Positions 42,368 through 51,813 are shown, counted from the first letter of the stretch. The stretch is 64,000 nt of DNA from JANMZO01 sp963763135 (GCA_963763135.1 CAVXNJ010000009.1:496001-560000); one strand, 5' to 3'. Notes: a model not told the origin generated them from the letters alone. A program made the numbers and translations.

Positions 42368-44665
42368 TCAGCGGGTATGGCTGTCGTTCGACCGATTGGC
42401 GTCGCGTGTCTTGTTGTTGATGGTCTCGATGGTGGCCAGCAACTCATCCGAAGGTGTCGCCGGTGACCACAGGAACCCCTGGCCGGCGTCGCAGCCTATG
42501 AGACGCAACTCCTCGAGCTGGTCGATCGCTTCGACGCCTTCAGCCACGGCGTGAAGACTCAAGCTCTTCGCGAGGTGCACGATTGCGTGGAGGAATGCGG
42601 CCCGTTCGGTGGAGGCAAGCGCGTCGCCGCTCACGAAGGACCGGTCGATCTTCAAGATGTCGACCGGAAGCTGCTGCAAATAGTTGATTGACGTGTAGCC
42701 GGTTCCAAAGTCGTCGATCGCCACCCGAAGGCCCAATTCCCGAAGTTCACGCAACCGCTGGATGGCGGTGTTGTCGTCCAGCAGAATTCCTTCGGTGACC
42801 TCGAGAACCAGAAGATGCGGGGGGAGACCGGACTCAGCCAACAGTTTTCGGGTCAGCGGAACGAGTTCAAGGTCGTGCAACTGTCGCGGTGAGAGGTTCA
42901 CGTGCATCGAGAGCGGTTCAGCGCTGGTGGCTCGCAACCGTCCGGCCATCGTGATCGCTTCGGCAAGAACCCAGCGCCCGATCGGAACAATGAGCCCGGT
43001 TGCCTCAGCGACGGGAATGAAGGTCATCGGCGAAATTGGGCCCCGGCTCGGGTGCTGCCACCGCAGAAGCGCTTCGACGCCTTCGACCACACCACGGGCC
43101 AGGTCGATCGTCGGTTGGTAGTGAAGCGACAGTTCACCGTTCTGCAGAGCACTCGCCATATCGGCCTGGTAGTCGAGAAGCTCGGCTGAGGTCTTGTTCA
43201 TTTCGGCGGAGAACGTGGCAGTTCGGGACTTGCCGGAGCGCTTCGCCTCATACAGCGCGGTGTCGGCACAGCGCAGCAGTTCTTCGGCGGTGCTGCCCGG
43301 AATGGCGGTAGCGATACCGATGCTGAGCGACGGAAGGATCGTGCGATCTCGCAGCTCGACTTCATAGGCCGTGACGCTGATCATCCGCTCGGCCAGCGCC
43401 GTTGCGCTTTGTGCGTCGAGGTCCTCGAGGAGCACGACGAACTCGTCCCCGCCGAACCGGGCGATGGTGTCGGTCGGTCGAAGGCAACTGTTCAGCCGTT
43501 TGGCCACGACGGTGAGGAGCTCATCACCCGCGGCGTGGCCCATGGTGTCGTTGACCCGTTTGAAGTCGTCGAGGTCGCAGAACAGCACGGTTATGGGCTG
43601 GGCGGTTCGGGAGCTGCGGGCGAGTGCGTGTGCGGTCCGGTCGTTGAACAGGACCCGGTTGGGCAAACCGGTGAGCGTGTCGTGGAATGCCTGATGGGCA
43701 AGTTCGGTTTCGAGTTGCTTGCGTTCGCTTATGTCGCGCCAGGTCCAGACCCGTCGCAACACGTTGCCGTCGAGTGGGGTGCCGAGAACCTCGAACGACG
43801 CGATAGTTCCGTCGGCTCGGGATAGTTCGAGGTCGAGCTTCTGCATGATCCCGGTCTCCCGAAGGTGCTGGTCGCTCAGTTCCCAGTTCCCGACGTCGGT
43901 CGGCGGGATGAGATCAGTCACTGAAGTCGGCACGGGATTCGAGGCAAACTCCGCCAAAGCGCCGAGCGACGGGCTCATGAGCGACAGAGAGCCGTCTTCG
44001 TCGACGACGGTGATCACATCCGACGAACTCTCCACCAGCGAGCGGAACTGTCGCTGTGTCGCTTCGGTCGAACGTCGTGACCGTTCCCGACCTCGAATGG
44101 ACAGCAACGTCCAGAATGCTCCGCCGAAAAGCGCGAGAAATGCGCCGGAGGCCAGCCAGATCAGAGATCGGGTCGCACGCAGGTTGCGCGCTGCGGCCCG
44201 CTCGGCTGAGAGCGACAGTGACAGTGTCAACTCGAGGGCGTTCTGAAATGCGGGGTCGACTCGCTTCGCAGCAATCTCGTGTATTCGCGCCGTTTGGGAC
44301 AGGTCGAGTGCCTGGAGTTCCTCGTTCACGGCGACCAGGTACGTATTGAACGCCCGGTCAATTTCGGATTCGGGCGTCGAAAGGCGTGCGAGGATTTCGC
44401 GGGCCGTCGCCGCTTCGAGGCCGATGCGCTTGATCAGTTGCTCGGCGTCTTCACCAGCGAGGGCACGCCACTCGAGCCCATCGATTTTGCGAACGCTGAT
44501 CTCGAGATCAGCCGCCTGTTGGCGACGGTTTTGGCTGGCGGTGGCGCGGCCGAGTAGCGCTGAGGTGACAATTGCAAACGTTGCCCCCATGCTGAGGAGC
44601 ACAGCGAACACCGCAATACGCAGACGGACGGAGCCGCGGTCTGGGGTTTTCGCTTGTTCCTTCAC
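42368..44665 (-). CDS. Membrane GGDEF-EAL c-di-GMP protein with extracellular and PAS sensors
   Basis: 765 residues. TM1 (about 15-37) and TM2 (about 165-187) enclose a helical extracellular region of about 125 residues that resembles a CHASE3-type sensor. A PAS-like domain follows (about 205-325; VESSSDVITVVDEDGSL), then GGDEF (about 330-490) with an intact GGDEF signature and RPTD five residues earlier (RxxD inhibitory site), then EAL (about 505-750) with VEALLRW, EVTEG and IDDFGTGYTS. Both halves look catalytically competent, so the sign of the output depends on regulation. It is the third c-di-GMP protein in the window. Confidence 0.92.
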   Translation of the reverse strand: MKEQAKTPDRGSVRLRIAVFAVLLSMGATFAIVTSALLGRATASQNRRQQAADLEISVRKIDGLEWRALAGEDAEQLIKRIGLEAATAREILARLSTPESEIDRAFNTYLVAVNEELQALDLSQTARIHEIAAKRVDPAFQNALELTLSLSLSAERAAARNLRATRSLIWLASGAFLALFGGAFWTLLSIRGRERSRRSTEATQRQFRSLVESSSDVITVVDEDGSLSLMSPSLGALAEFASNPVPTSVTDLIPPTDVGNWELSDQHLRETGIMQKLDLELSRADGTIASFEVLGTPLDGNVLRRVWTWRDISERKQLETELAHQAFHDTLTGLPNRVLFNDRTAHALARSSRTAQPITVLFCDLDDFKRVNDTMGHAAGDELLTVVAKRLNSCLRPTDTIARFGGDEFVVLLEDLDAQSATALAERMISVTAYEVELRDRTILPSLSIGIATAIPGSTAEELLRCADTALYEAKRSGKSRTATFSAEMNKTSAELLDYQADMASALQNGELSLHYQPTIDLARGVVEGVEALLRWQHPSRGPISPMTFIPVAEATGLIVPIGRWVLAEAITMAGRLRATSAEPLSMHVNLSPRQLHDLELVPLTRKLLAESGLPPHLLVLEVTEGILLDDNTAIQRLRELRELGLRVAIDDFGTGYTSINYLQQLPVDILKIDRSFVSGDALASTERAAFLHAIVHLAKSLSLHAVAEGVEAIDQLEELRLIGCDAGQGFLWSPATPSDELLATIETINNKTRDANRSNDSHTR

Positions 44666-44778
44666 CGATTCGGCATCGGAAGCACGTCTGATGAACTGAA
44701 GGAAGTTTGAAAGTTCCGCAATCTTCCGTTACTAAGCGTGGTCGGTTGCGTGCCTGGCCGCGGGTGGTAATGCCGGGC

Positions 44779-45744
44779 TCAGCCGCCGAAGTACCGCCTG
44801 GGCGTTTCAACCAACATGGTGTTGATCTGTTGCTCGGTGACGCCCGCTTGCAGGAGGGCCGGGATCACGTCATGGCTGATGTGGAGGTAATGCCAATGCG
44901 GCATCGTCGACGGCGGGATCTCCCCGGGGATCCAGTCCAGGTAACACGATGCATCGTGGCTGAGGACCATGCGATCGGCGTAGCCCCGTGCACACAGTTG
45001 GGCCACGACCTCCACGCGCTTGGCGGTGGTCTGGTAGCCGTCGATGCCGAAACGGTCCATGCCGATAATGCTTCCGTTCGCAATCACCTGCTCGAGGTAG
45101 TCAAGATCGTCGGAGTCTCCGCAGTGGCCGATCACCACCCGGCTCAGATCTACCCCTTCGGATTTGAAGATGGCCTGCTGGTCGAGGCCGCACTTGCTGG
45201 CCGCGAAGGTATGTGTGGTTATGGGTGTTCCCGTTTCCACATGGGTCTTGGCGCAGGCCCGCAACACCCGCTCCACATCGGGGGTGATGCCGGGGCGGTC
45301 GGTTGCACACTTGATGACGGCCGCTTTGATTCCGGTGCCGGCGATGCCTTCGACGATGTCGCGCACGAACAGGTTCACCATGGGATCGGTACCGTTCGGT
45401 CCGCTTCCGGGAACGCGACGCTTCCAGTAGTGCGGGACCTCGTCGAACGTGTATAGCCCGGTGGCGACGAGAATGTTGAGGTCGATCTGCCTGGCCAACT
45501 CGGCGATGCGGGGAATGTACCGTCCGAGCCCAAGTGCCGTCGGGTCGAGGATCGTGTCGATCCCGGCCTGCTTCAACTCGGTAAGGCGTTTGCGGGCGTC
45601 GGCCAGGCGGGTCGCTTCGTCGCCCCAGTCTTCGGGCACGTTGTGCTGCATCTCGGGCGAGATGATGAAGACGTGCTCGTGCATCAGCACTCGGCCGAGG
45701 GCGCTCGAGTCGATGGGTCCGGCAGCAGTGTTCACAGTCGACAT
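44779..45744 (-). CDS. Phosphotriesterase-family metal hydrolase
   Basis: 321 residues from ATG 45744; the frame is open upstream, but the family start (VNTAAGPIDSSALGRVLMHEHV) supports this ATG. Metal ligands of the amidohydrolase superfamily are visible: His-x-His in MHEHVF (residues 22 and 24), the Lys that is carbamylated in relatives (VIKCATD), His in PITTHTF, His in VIGHCGD and Asp in LSHDASC. Relatives include phosphotriesterases and lactonases acting on organophosphates or lactones. The natural substrate is unknown. Divergent from the LLM gene, it may share that promoter region. Confidence 0.9.
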   Translation of the reverse strand: MSTVNTAAGPIDSSALGRVLMHEHVFIISPEMQHNVPEDWGDEATRLADARKRLTELKQAGIDTILDPTALGLGRYIPRIAELARQIDLNILVATGLYTFDEVPHYWKRRVPGSGPNGTDPMVNLFVRDIVEGIAGTGIKAAVIKCATDRPGITPDVERVLRACAKTHVETGTPITTHTFAASKCGLDQQAIFKSEGVDLSRVVIGHCGDSDDLDYLEQVIANGSIIGMDRFGIDGYQTTAKRVEVVAQLCARGYADRMVLSHDASCYLDWIPGEIPPSTMPHWHYLHISHDVIPALLQAGVTEQQINTMLVETPRRYFGG

Positions 45745-45864
45745 GGGTGCGACGGTAGCGCTTGTGTGCCGAAGAAGTGCAGTCGGCGGTCCGAACGGCT
45801 GTTTCCGTCGCTGCGGCTGTCGGGAAATGGTCGGGCCGGGACATGGCACGTATGCTCGGCGCCC

Positions 45865-46920
45865 ATGCAAGTCGAGACGCTGTTGCCACTGGGGAAGGTC
45901 GATCCGGGGTTACGGGAACCTGAGAACCATCTCGACATCCGGACGGTGTACGACCAGGCGAAGGTGGTCGAATCCCTCGGCTTTTCGGGCCTCGTGGTCG
46001 AAGAGACCAAAGACGACCCGTTCCAGATCCTCGCTCTCGCCGCTCAGGCGACGACAACGCTGCGGGTCGGTACCGCGGTGGCGATCGCGTTTCCGCGGAG
46101 CCCGTACGTCACCGCAATGTCAGCTTGGACGCTTCAGCGGCTTTCGAACGGTCGCCACACGCTCGGTCTGGGCACCCAGGTTCGGGGTCACATCGTTCGG
46201 CGATACGGGCTGCCGTGGAATCCGGCCGGGCCCTGGATTCGTGACTACATCAATGCCGTGCGGGCGATCTGGGACTCCTGGCAGAACCGCACCAATCTCG
46301 ATTTTCACAGCGACATCTACAACCTTGACCTCACCGTTCCGCTGTTCGTTCCGGCCCCGGTGGAACACCCGACCATCCCGATCCACCTGGCGGCGGTGAA
46401 GCCCGGCCTGTGCCGCGTCGCCGGTGAAGTGGCCGATGGTGTGCGACCCCACCCGGTTTGCAGCGCCGACTACATGCGAAACGTGATGCTGCCGGCCGCT
46501 GCGGCGGGAGCGGCCAAGGCCGGCCGATCCCTCGAGAGTTTCCAGGTCGCTCACAAACCACTGATCGCCACCGCGCCAGATGAGGCCACGCTCGCCACCC
46601 GAGTACACGACGCGCGCGCCCGGATCGCGTTCTACCTTTCGACTCCGGCGTACCGTCCGGCGTTCGAGCATCACGGGTTTGGTGATCTCTCGGAGAAGGC
46701 GGCGGTGCTTTCGAAGCAGCAACGGTGGGAAGAGTTGCCGGAGTTGGTGACCGACGAACTCCTGCACACCTATGTCACCGTCGGAACCTGGGATGTCATA
46801 GGTGAACGTATCAACGAACGATTCGGCGACGTCGTCACGTCGATCGAGTTCTCCATCGCTCCCCGCAACGCCGAAGAAGGCGAGTTCATGACGTCCCTGA
46901 TAAAGCAGCTCGGAAAGTAG
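45865..46920 (+). CDS. LLM-class F420-dependent oxidoreductase
   Basis: 351 residues from ATG 45865. The TIM-barrel pattern of luciferase-like monooxygenases is clear: AKVVESLGFSGLVVEE, GTAVAIAFPRSPYVTAMSAW, the substrate/cofactor loop LGLGTQVRGHIVRRYGLPW and IPIHLAAVKPG. Actinobacterial proteins of this subgroup (sometimes named after TIGR03617) use F420 rather than FMN, which fits the other F420-type genes here, but cofactor choice is inferred. The permuted amine oxidase starts 12 bp after its stop, so the two are probably cotranscribed. Confidence 0.9.
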   Translation: MQVETLLPLGKVDPGLREPENHLDIRTVYDQAKVVESLGFSGLVVEETKDDPFQILALAAQATTTLRVGTAVAIAFPRSPYVTAMSAWTLQRLSNGRHTLGLGTQVRGHIVRRYGLPWNPAGPWIRDYINAVRAIWDSWQNRTNLDFHSDIYNLDLTVPLFVPAPVEHPTIPIHLAAVKPGLCRVAGEVADGVRPHPVCSADYMRNVMLPAAAAGAAKAGRSLESFQVAHKPLIATAPDEATLATRVHDARARIAFYLSTPAYRPAFEHHGFGDLSEKAAVLSKQQRWEELPELVTDELLHTYVTVGTWDVIGERINERFGDVVTSIEFSIAPRNAEEGEFMTSLIKQLGK

Positions 46921-46932
46921 TTTCGCCTCTTC

Positions 46933-48216
46933 ATGGAGTTTCCCGAACCGACAGCGTGGGCGGTGTCGCATTGGTGGGATGAACCCTGGTCCCGTGGGGC
47001 GTGGAGTCTGTTGCGGGTCGGTGCGACGCCCGAGACGCGTCGGACGCTCGGTGAGCCCGTGGCCGGTCGGGTGGTTCTCGCTGGAGAGGCAACCCACCCG
47101 GCGCAGGCCGGCATGACCCACGGAGCGTACGAAGAAGGTATGCGCGCATTTCAATGGTGCACCGAGCTCGGCCATCGGCGGGTCGGCGTTGTCGGGGCTG
47201 GAATGGCCGGACTTGCCGCGGCTCGTGCGCTGGTTGACTCCGGTGTCCACGTGGAGGTTTTCGAAGCCCGTGATCGCATCGGTGGCCGAATCCATTCGGT
47301 CGAACTTCGTGGGGCCGTCGGTGAACTTGGGGCAAATTGGCTCCAGCAGGGCACCCGAAATACGTTGCGGCCGATATCCGACGCGCTCGGTCTTCAGCTT
47401 GTTGCCACCGACTTTCACGCACCACTCGACCTGGGGCCGGACGGTCCGTTCGATACATCGGATGACGCCGACATACTGGCGGCGTTTCGACAGCAGATTG
47501 AAGCCCTCCGGTCAACGCGTGCCATAGCTGCCAACCCGAGCGATACATCAGTAAGCGCGATGGTCGATACGTGGGTCGAACAGGAATCCCGGTGGCCGGG
47601 CTCGGCCGTCCGACACGTGATCGACGCCGAGGTCTATCTGGATTCCGGCGCCCCGTTGAGCGACCTTTCGGCCCGTTACGGCTTCGAGCCCGGGGTGGGT
47701 GAAGGCGACAGCTGGATCATGGGTGGGTACCGGCAGATCCTCGACTCGTTGGCCTACGGTCTCACGGTTCACCTGTCGTCGCCCGTTCACCGCGTCACGT
47801 ACGGACCCGACGGGTCCGGAGTGCACGGGCCTCGAGGTGGATTTTCGGCGTTTGACGCCGTGGTGGTTACCGCGCCCGCAGCGGTGTTGCGGTGGGACGG
47901 GATTGCGTTCGAACCTCCTCTCCCTGAACAGCATCGCGGCGCTTTGGACCTCCTCACGGCTGGTCGGGTCGAGAAGGCCGTGCTGTGCTTCGAGGAGCGT
48001 TGGTGGGTCCGGTCGGAATCGAACTACATGCGGTTGTTCGATGGACGACCGGGGTGTGTCAGCGAATGGCTGGACCTCACGGAAACGGTAGGTGTACCTA
48101 CTATCTCTGGCCTGTTCGTGGGGGACTGGGTCGCTGAACTGTGGGGCCGCGCCGACGATGAGGAGATCGCTTCAGCGGTGACGACGGTGTTACATCAACT
48201 CGCTCGCCGGGCCTGA
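46933..48216 (+). CDS. Flavin amine oxidase with circularly permuted domain order
   Basis: 427 residues. Residues 1-75 (PEPTAWAVSHWWDEPWSRGA, then RVVLAGEATHPAQAG and MTHGAYEEG) are the segment that normally ends a flavin amine oxidase, where the AGEAT...GA motif closes over FAD. Residues 83-427 are the usual beginning and middle: dinucleotide motif VGVVGAGMAGLAAARAL (GxGxxG at 88-93), EARDRIGGRIHS, GANWLQQG, VEKAVLCFEERWW and LFVGDWVAELWGR. The protein stops exactly where the tail now found at the front would start. The upstream LLM gene stops 12 bp earlier, so the front part is not the end of another gene. If it folds it should oxidise amines to imines. It may also be inactive. Confidence 0.85.
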   Translation: MEFPEPTAWAVSHWWDEPWSRGAWSLLRVGATPETRRTLGEPVAGRVVLAGEATHPAQAGMTHGAYEEGMRAFQWCTELGHRRVGVVGAGMAGLAAARALVDSGVHVEVFEARDRIGGRIHSVELRGAVGELGANWLQQGTRNTLRPISDALGLQLVATDFHAPLDLGPDGPFDTSDDADILAAFRQQIEALRSTRAIAANPSDTSVSAMVDTWVEQESRWPGSAVRHVIDAEVYLDSGAPLSDLSARYGFEPGVGEGDSWIMGGYRQILDSLAYGLTVHLSSPVHRVTYGPDGSGVHGPRGGFSAFDAVVVTAPAAVLRWDGIAFEPPLPEQHRGALDLLTAGRVEKAVLCFEERWWVRSESNYMRLFDGRPGCVSEWLDLTETVGVPTISGLFVGDWVAELWGRADDEEIASAVTTVLHQLARRA

Positions 48217-48891
48217 CCATGAGACCCGACCGTGTTCGACCACGATGGCCCGATCCGCCAACACCCGAATGTCGTCGTGTTGGTGCGACACGATCACAGT
48301 GACCCCTTGGAACCCGGTGAGGTACCGAGCCAGGTCGCTGCGGATCCGCTGGCGCGCATCGGGGTCGATCGCCGCCAGCGGTTCGTCGAGAAGCAGCACA
48401 TCGGGCTCGATGGCAAGCGCCCTGGCGAGCGCGACGCGCTGGGCCTGTCCGCCCGACAGTGTGGCCGGTCGGTTATCGGCGTGGTCGGCGAGATCAAGGC
48501 GCGTCAACCATTCCGACGCCTTCGCTCGGGCCGCCTTGCGATCGTGCGATGCGCACCGTAGTCCGAAGGCCACGTTGTCGAGCGCACTCAGGTGGGGAAA
48601 GAGTCGGTAGTCCTGGAACACGACACCAACCTTTCGTTTCTGTGGTTCGACGAACGTGTCGGTCGAAGGGTCGTCGATCAACGTCCCGTTCAGGCTGATG
48701 CGGCCGCGATCGAGCGGGCGGAGACCGGCGATGGCGCGGAGCACGGTGGTCTTTCCGGCACCGTTGCGGCCGACGAGACCAAGGCTTTGCCCGGCCTCCG
48801 CCGTCAGTTCGACATCGACGGTAAGGGCCGGAAAGTCGACGCCGACGACAGCATGGAGAAACGACATACTCGGTGCGTCCGGCCCGTTCAT
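48190..48891 (-). CDS. modC: ModC-type molybdate ABC transporter ATP-binding protein
   Basis: 233 residues. Walker A is GRNGAGKTT, the Q-loop is VGVVFQDYRLFPHLSALDNVAFGLR (in pieces), the signature is LSGGQAQRVALARAL, Walker B is VLLLDEPLAAIDP and the H-loop SHQHDD. The protein ends after the ATPase core; the regulatory TOBE/MOP domain present in many ModC proteins is missing. It powers import with ModB. Its ATG overlaps modB by 4 bp. The last 27 bp overlap the end of the convergent amine oxidase gene. Confidence 0.88.
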   Translation of the reverse strand: MNGPDAPSMSFLHAVVGVDFPALTVDVELTAEAGQSLGLVGRNGAGKTTVLRAIAGLRPLDRGRISLNGTLIDDPSTDTFVEPQKRKVGVVFQDYRLFPHLSALDNVAFGLRCASHDRKAARAKASEWLTRLDLADHADNRPATLSGGQAQRVALARALAIEPDVLLLDEPLAAIDPDARQRIRSDLARYLTGFQGVTVIVSHQHDDIRVLADRAIVVEHGRVSWSGPASELM

Positions 48892-49709
48892 ACCCGGGTC
48901 ACCAGCCGTTTGCGAAGCGTCACGAGGATCGCAAGCGATATGGCAACCAGCAGCAGGCTCAGGATAATCGCCGCCTCAGGATTCGTTTCGAAGGCCTGGT
49001 AGACGGCGAGGGGAACCGTCTGCGTCGTGCCGGGATAGTTGCCGGCGAAGGTGATCGTGGCGCCGAACTCACCGAGTGCCCGGGCCCAGCACAGTACGCC
49101 GGAGGCGACGAGAGCCGGCCGCAACGCGGGGAGCGTGACCCTCCAGAAGATGGTCCATTTCGAAGCCCCGAGTGTGGCGGCAGCTTCTTCGAGTCGGAGG
49201 TCAGAGCCGCTCAACGCGCCCTCCATCGACAGCACGAGAAACGGCATGGACACGAACGTCTCGGCGATTACGGCTCCGGTGGTGGTGAACGGTAGGCGCA
49301 CGCCGAACCAGTCGAAGAGGTACCGACCGGCGATGCCGTTTCGGCCGAACGCGAGAAGAAGTGCCAGACCCCCGACGACCGGAGGCAGCACAACCGGCAG
49401 AGTCGTGACCGCTCGCAGCAGCGATCGGCCGGGGAAGTCAACCCTCGCCTGTATCCAGGCCAGGGGTACACCGAGAACGAACGAGATGAGCGTGGCCGAC
49501 AGCGAACAGATAAGCGAAAGGCGGAGTGCCGTGCGGATCTCGGGTTCGGTCACAATCGACCACGCGTGACTCCACGGCGCCCGGACGACCATGGCGATCA
49601 ACGGGATGACAAAGACGGCTGCGCCCAACCCGCCGAGCACGAGTGCCATTACGGGTGGGCGCGATCGCCCTCGTCTCCGGCGGCTCGGTGCGGGTCGGCG
49701 GTCACTCAC
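48888..49709 (-). CDS. modB: ModB-type molybdate ABC transporter permease
   Basis: 273 residues from a GTG overlapping the modA stop. Five or six hydrophobic helices and the binding-protein-dependent permease motif EEAAATLGASKWTIFWRVTLP (the EAA loop, read in pieces) are visible, with ALGEFGATITFAGNYPGTTQT, the conserved ModB/CysT C-terminal segment. An Arg-rich N-terminus (RRPAPSRRRRGRSRPP) precedes TM1. It forms the channel for molybdate or tungstate with ModC. Confidence 0.92.
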   Translation of the reverse strand: MSDRRPAPSRRRRGRSRPPVMALVLGGLGAAVFVIPLIAMVVRAPWSHAWSIVTEPEIRTALRLSLICSLSATLISFVLGVPLAWIQARVDFPGRSLLRAVTTLPVVLPPVVGGLALLLAFGRNGIAGRYLFDWFGVRLPFTTTGAVIAETFVSMPFLVLSMEGALSGSDLRLEEAAATLGASKWTIFWRVTLPALRPALVASGVLCWARALGEFGATITFAGNYPGTTQTVPLAVYQAFETNPEAAIILSLLLVAISLAILVTLRKRLVTRV

Positions 49710-50596
49710 GACAGCGGCATGAATTTGTACTTCTTCAGAATCGCCTGAGCGGCCGCCGATCGGGTGAATGCGATGAACGCGTTCGCGGCAGCTTTCTGCT
49801 TGCTGGCCGACACGGTGCCGATCGGGTACGTGGCCGTCAGATTGAGTTCGTCGGGAATGGCGATTCCGTCAACCCGGTATTCGTCAAGTGCCACGTCGGT
49901 AACGTAGACCAAACCGGCATCGATCTCGCGGAGTGCGATCTTGTTGACGATAGCGGTCACGTTGGATTCGAGGGTTTTGGGCTTGACCGTTACTCCGGCT
50001 TTGGCCAGGATCTGGCGTGCGTAGTCGCCGACCGGCACGCCAACGGCACCCAGACCGACGAACACTTCTTCGCGAGACAGATCAGCGAGCGACTTCACCG
50101 CTTGGGGATTGCCCCGGGGGATCACGATCATCAACTTGTTGCGGGTGAAGGCCTGCGGTGCGCCATCGATGAGCTTGGCCTCGACGAGTTTGTCCATGTT
50201 GGTGATGTCGGCTGACGCGAACACGTCCGCTGGAGCCCCGTTCTTGATCTGCGTAACCAGGGTGGAGGAGCCCGCGAAGTTCAGCACGACCTTGGCATCG
50301 GGGTTGGCCTTCTCGAACGCCTTGGCGATCTCACCGAATGAGGCCGTCAGCGATTGTGCCGCCGACACGTTGATCGTGCCGGTAGCTGGAGCGATCGTGG
50401 TGGTCGTGGCTGCGGTAGTTGACCTGCCCGGCACCGTCGATGTCGTCGATCTGGTCGTGGTGGGTGCCTTGGCGGCTTTGGTCTTGGTCGGTTTGGCCTT
50501 TGTCTTCGTTACGGCGTGAGCAACCCCGGCGGTCTGAGCGAGCAGGACAATCAGCAGCACGGAGATGACCGGAAGCAGCCGACGTTTGAAAATCAT
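49706..50596 (-). CDS. modA: ModA-type molybdate-binding protein
   Basis: 296 residues from ATG 50596 (AAAGG 9 bases upstream). A signal peptide (about 1-28, ending AHA) leads into a Lys/Thr-rich low-complexity stretch, probably a wall spacer, then the ModA fold from INVSAAQSLTASFGEIAKAF. Oxyanion-binding regions (FAGSSTLVTQI, ADVFASADITNMDKL, GAVGVPVGDYARQIL, DAGLVYVTDVA) are conserved. No lipobox Cys is visible, so anchoring may be through the signal helix or none. It delivers molybdate to ModBC. The gene is divergent from xdhC. Confidence 0.92.
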   Translation of the reverse strand: MIFKRRLLPVISVLLIVLLAQTAGVAHAVTKTKAKPTKTKAAKAPTTTRSTTSTVPGRSTTAATTTTIAPATGTINVSAAQSLTASFGEIAKAFEKANPDAKVVLNFAGSSTLVTQIKNGAPADVFASADITNMDKLVEAKLIDGAPQAFTRNKLMIVIPRGNPQAVKSLADLSREEVFVGLGAVGVPVGDYARQILAKAGVTVKPKTLESNVTAIVNKIALREIDAGLVYVTDVALDEYRVDGIAIPDELNLTATYPIGTVSASKQKAAANAFIAFTRSAAAQAILKKYKFMPLS

Positions 50597-50731
50597 GTGG
50601 TCGAGCCTTTCGCCGGGAAGTAGCCAATGTTTGACCATCGAATCTAGTCAGCGATTGAGTATAGAGCGCAAACGGTGCATTCTTGTCGGCCCGAGTAGTC
50701 TCGGATCGGTGTCGAAACTCGAAAGGACGCT

Positions 50732-51730
50732 GTGAGCGATCAGATAGATGTCGCCCGTCTGGGGCTGGAAGCCTCGGTTGAGGGGCGGAGCGGCGTGCTG
50801 GTTCGCACGCTGTCGACTGTCGGTTTCGAACCTCGAACGCCGACCGAGTCGTTGCTGATACTCGAGGCCGGAAGGCGAGCCGGATCGATTCTTGGAGGAC
50901 GACTCGACGCCGCGATCAACGATGCTGTTGAGGATTTCGTTCGATCGTCGAGTGAGGCCACTCGAGTGGGTATCTCTGACGGGGGTGCGTCCGGCACATG
51001 TTCGGGGACCGCCGAGGTGCTGATCCAGCGGCTTGAACATCTTCCGCCCCGGTACTGGGCTCCGGCGGATCCGCCCGACGTGGCGATTACCCTGCTGGAC
51101 CAATCGTTGGGGGCGACGATTGTTGTTGCCGCTGATGGCTCATTGGTCGGGACCTTTGGTGACCCGGATCTCGATCGGAGCGCAGCTCGCACGGCTTCGG
51201 CACTGCTTCGAGCGGCGCGAGCGACCGCTCAGCTTGATGAGATCGGCGACGGTCGTCTTGTGCTGCTCGAAGTCCGTCGGCGAACCGCAACACTGGTGCT
51301 AGCGGGTGGCGGCGAACTCGCGTTGGCCACGGCCGCGCTGGCCGAAACGCTCGGATGGACCTCTCGAGCTTCTGACGAGGCAAGCGTCGTCTGCTCCTTT
51401 CTCGATGCATGCCAACCCGGTGATGCTTTGGTCGTTATGAGCCACGATCCTTTGCTGGATGAACCTGTACTGGTGAGGGCGGCGACGGCGGACCTCGCCT
51501 ATGTCGGAGTGCTCGGCTCCCGAAAGGTTCACCGCGTCCGGCACGCGCGTTTGCGACAACGCGGCGTCGGGGAGGAGTTCATCGCCCGCCTTCGAGGTCC
51601 GGCCGGGCTGGATGTGGGTGCCTGGACTCCGCAGGAGACGGCGGTCAGCATCGTCGCTGAGATCCTTGCTCTGCGATCCGGGCGCTCGGGGTTACCGCTC
51701 ACCGAGGCAAACGCCACGATCCATCCCTGA
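50732..51730 (+). CDS. xdhC: XdhC/CoxI-family molybdenum cofactor protein
   Basis: 332 residues from GTG 50732 (AAAGGA 5 bases upstream). The N-terminal XdhC_CoxI part has GTCSGTAEVLIQRL, where the usual paired Cys/Gly pattern is only partly kept. The C-terminal Rossmann part has AGGGELALA, YVGVLGSRKVHRVRHARL and the strongly conserved GLDVGAWTPQETAVSIVAEI. XdhC proteins bind molybdenum cofactor, help its sulfuration and insert it into xanthine dehydrogenase or CO dehydrogenase-type enzymes. Being divergent from modABC makes a molybdenum theme clear. No molybdenum hydroxylase subunit lies in the window. Confidence 0.88.
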   Translation: MSDQIDVARLGLEASVEGRSGVLVRTLSTVGFEPRTPTESLLILEAGRRAGSILGGRLDAAINDAVEDFVRSSSEATRVGISDGGASGTCSGTAEVLIQRLEHLPPRYWAPADPPDVAITLLDQSLGATIVVAADGSLVGTFGDPDLDRSAARTASALLRAARATAQLDEIGDGRLVLLEVRRRTATLVLAGGGELALATAALAETLGWTSRASDEASVVCSFLDACQPGDALVVMSHDPLLDEPVLVRAATADLAYVGVLGSRKVHRVRHARLRQRGVGEEFIARLRGPAGLDVGAWTPQETAVSIVAEILALRSGRSGLPLTEANATIHP

Positions 51731-51813
51731 AACTGCAGCGAATCGCGTTCGTCTTCGACGCCCCGCCGACGGGTTGCCGTGGGAGCTATCAGGTTTCTTG
51801 CGATTGACGATTC

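Noticed and set aside
46120..47418. 432-residue minus-strand open frame spanning the LLM and amine oxidase genes
   Set aside because: It lies opposite two genes with clear families and has no features of its own, so it does not explain the permuted oxidase.
50597..50731. Possible ModE operator or Moco riboswitch between modA and xdhC
   Set aside because: I looked for a TATAT-N7-type palindrome and for the conserved folded leader and found neither.
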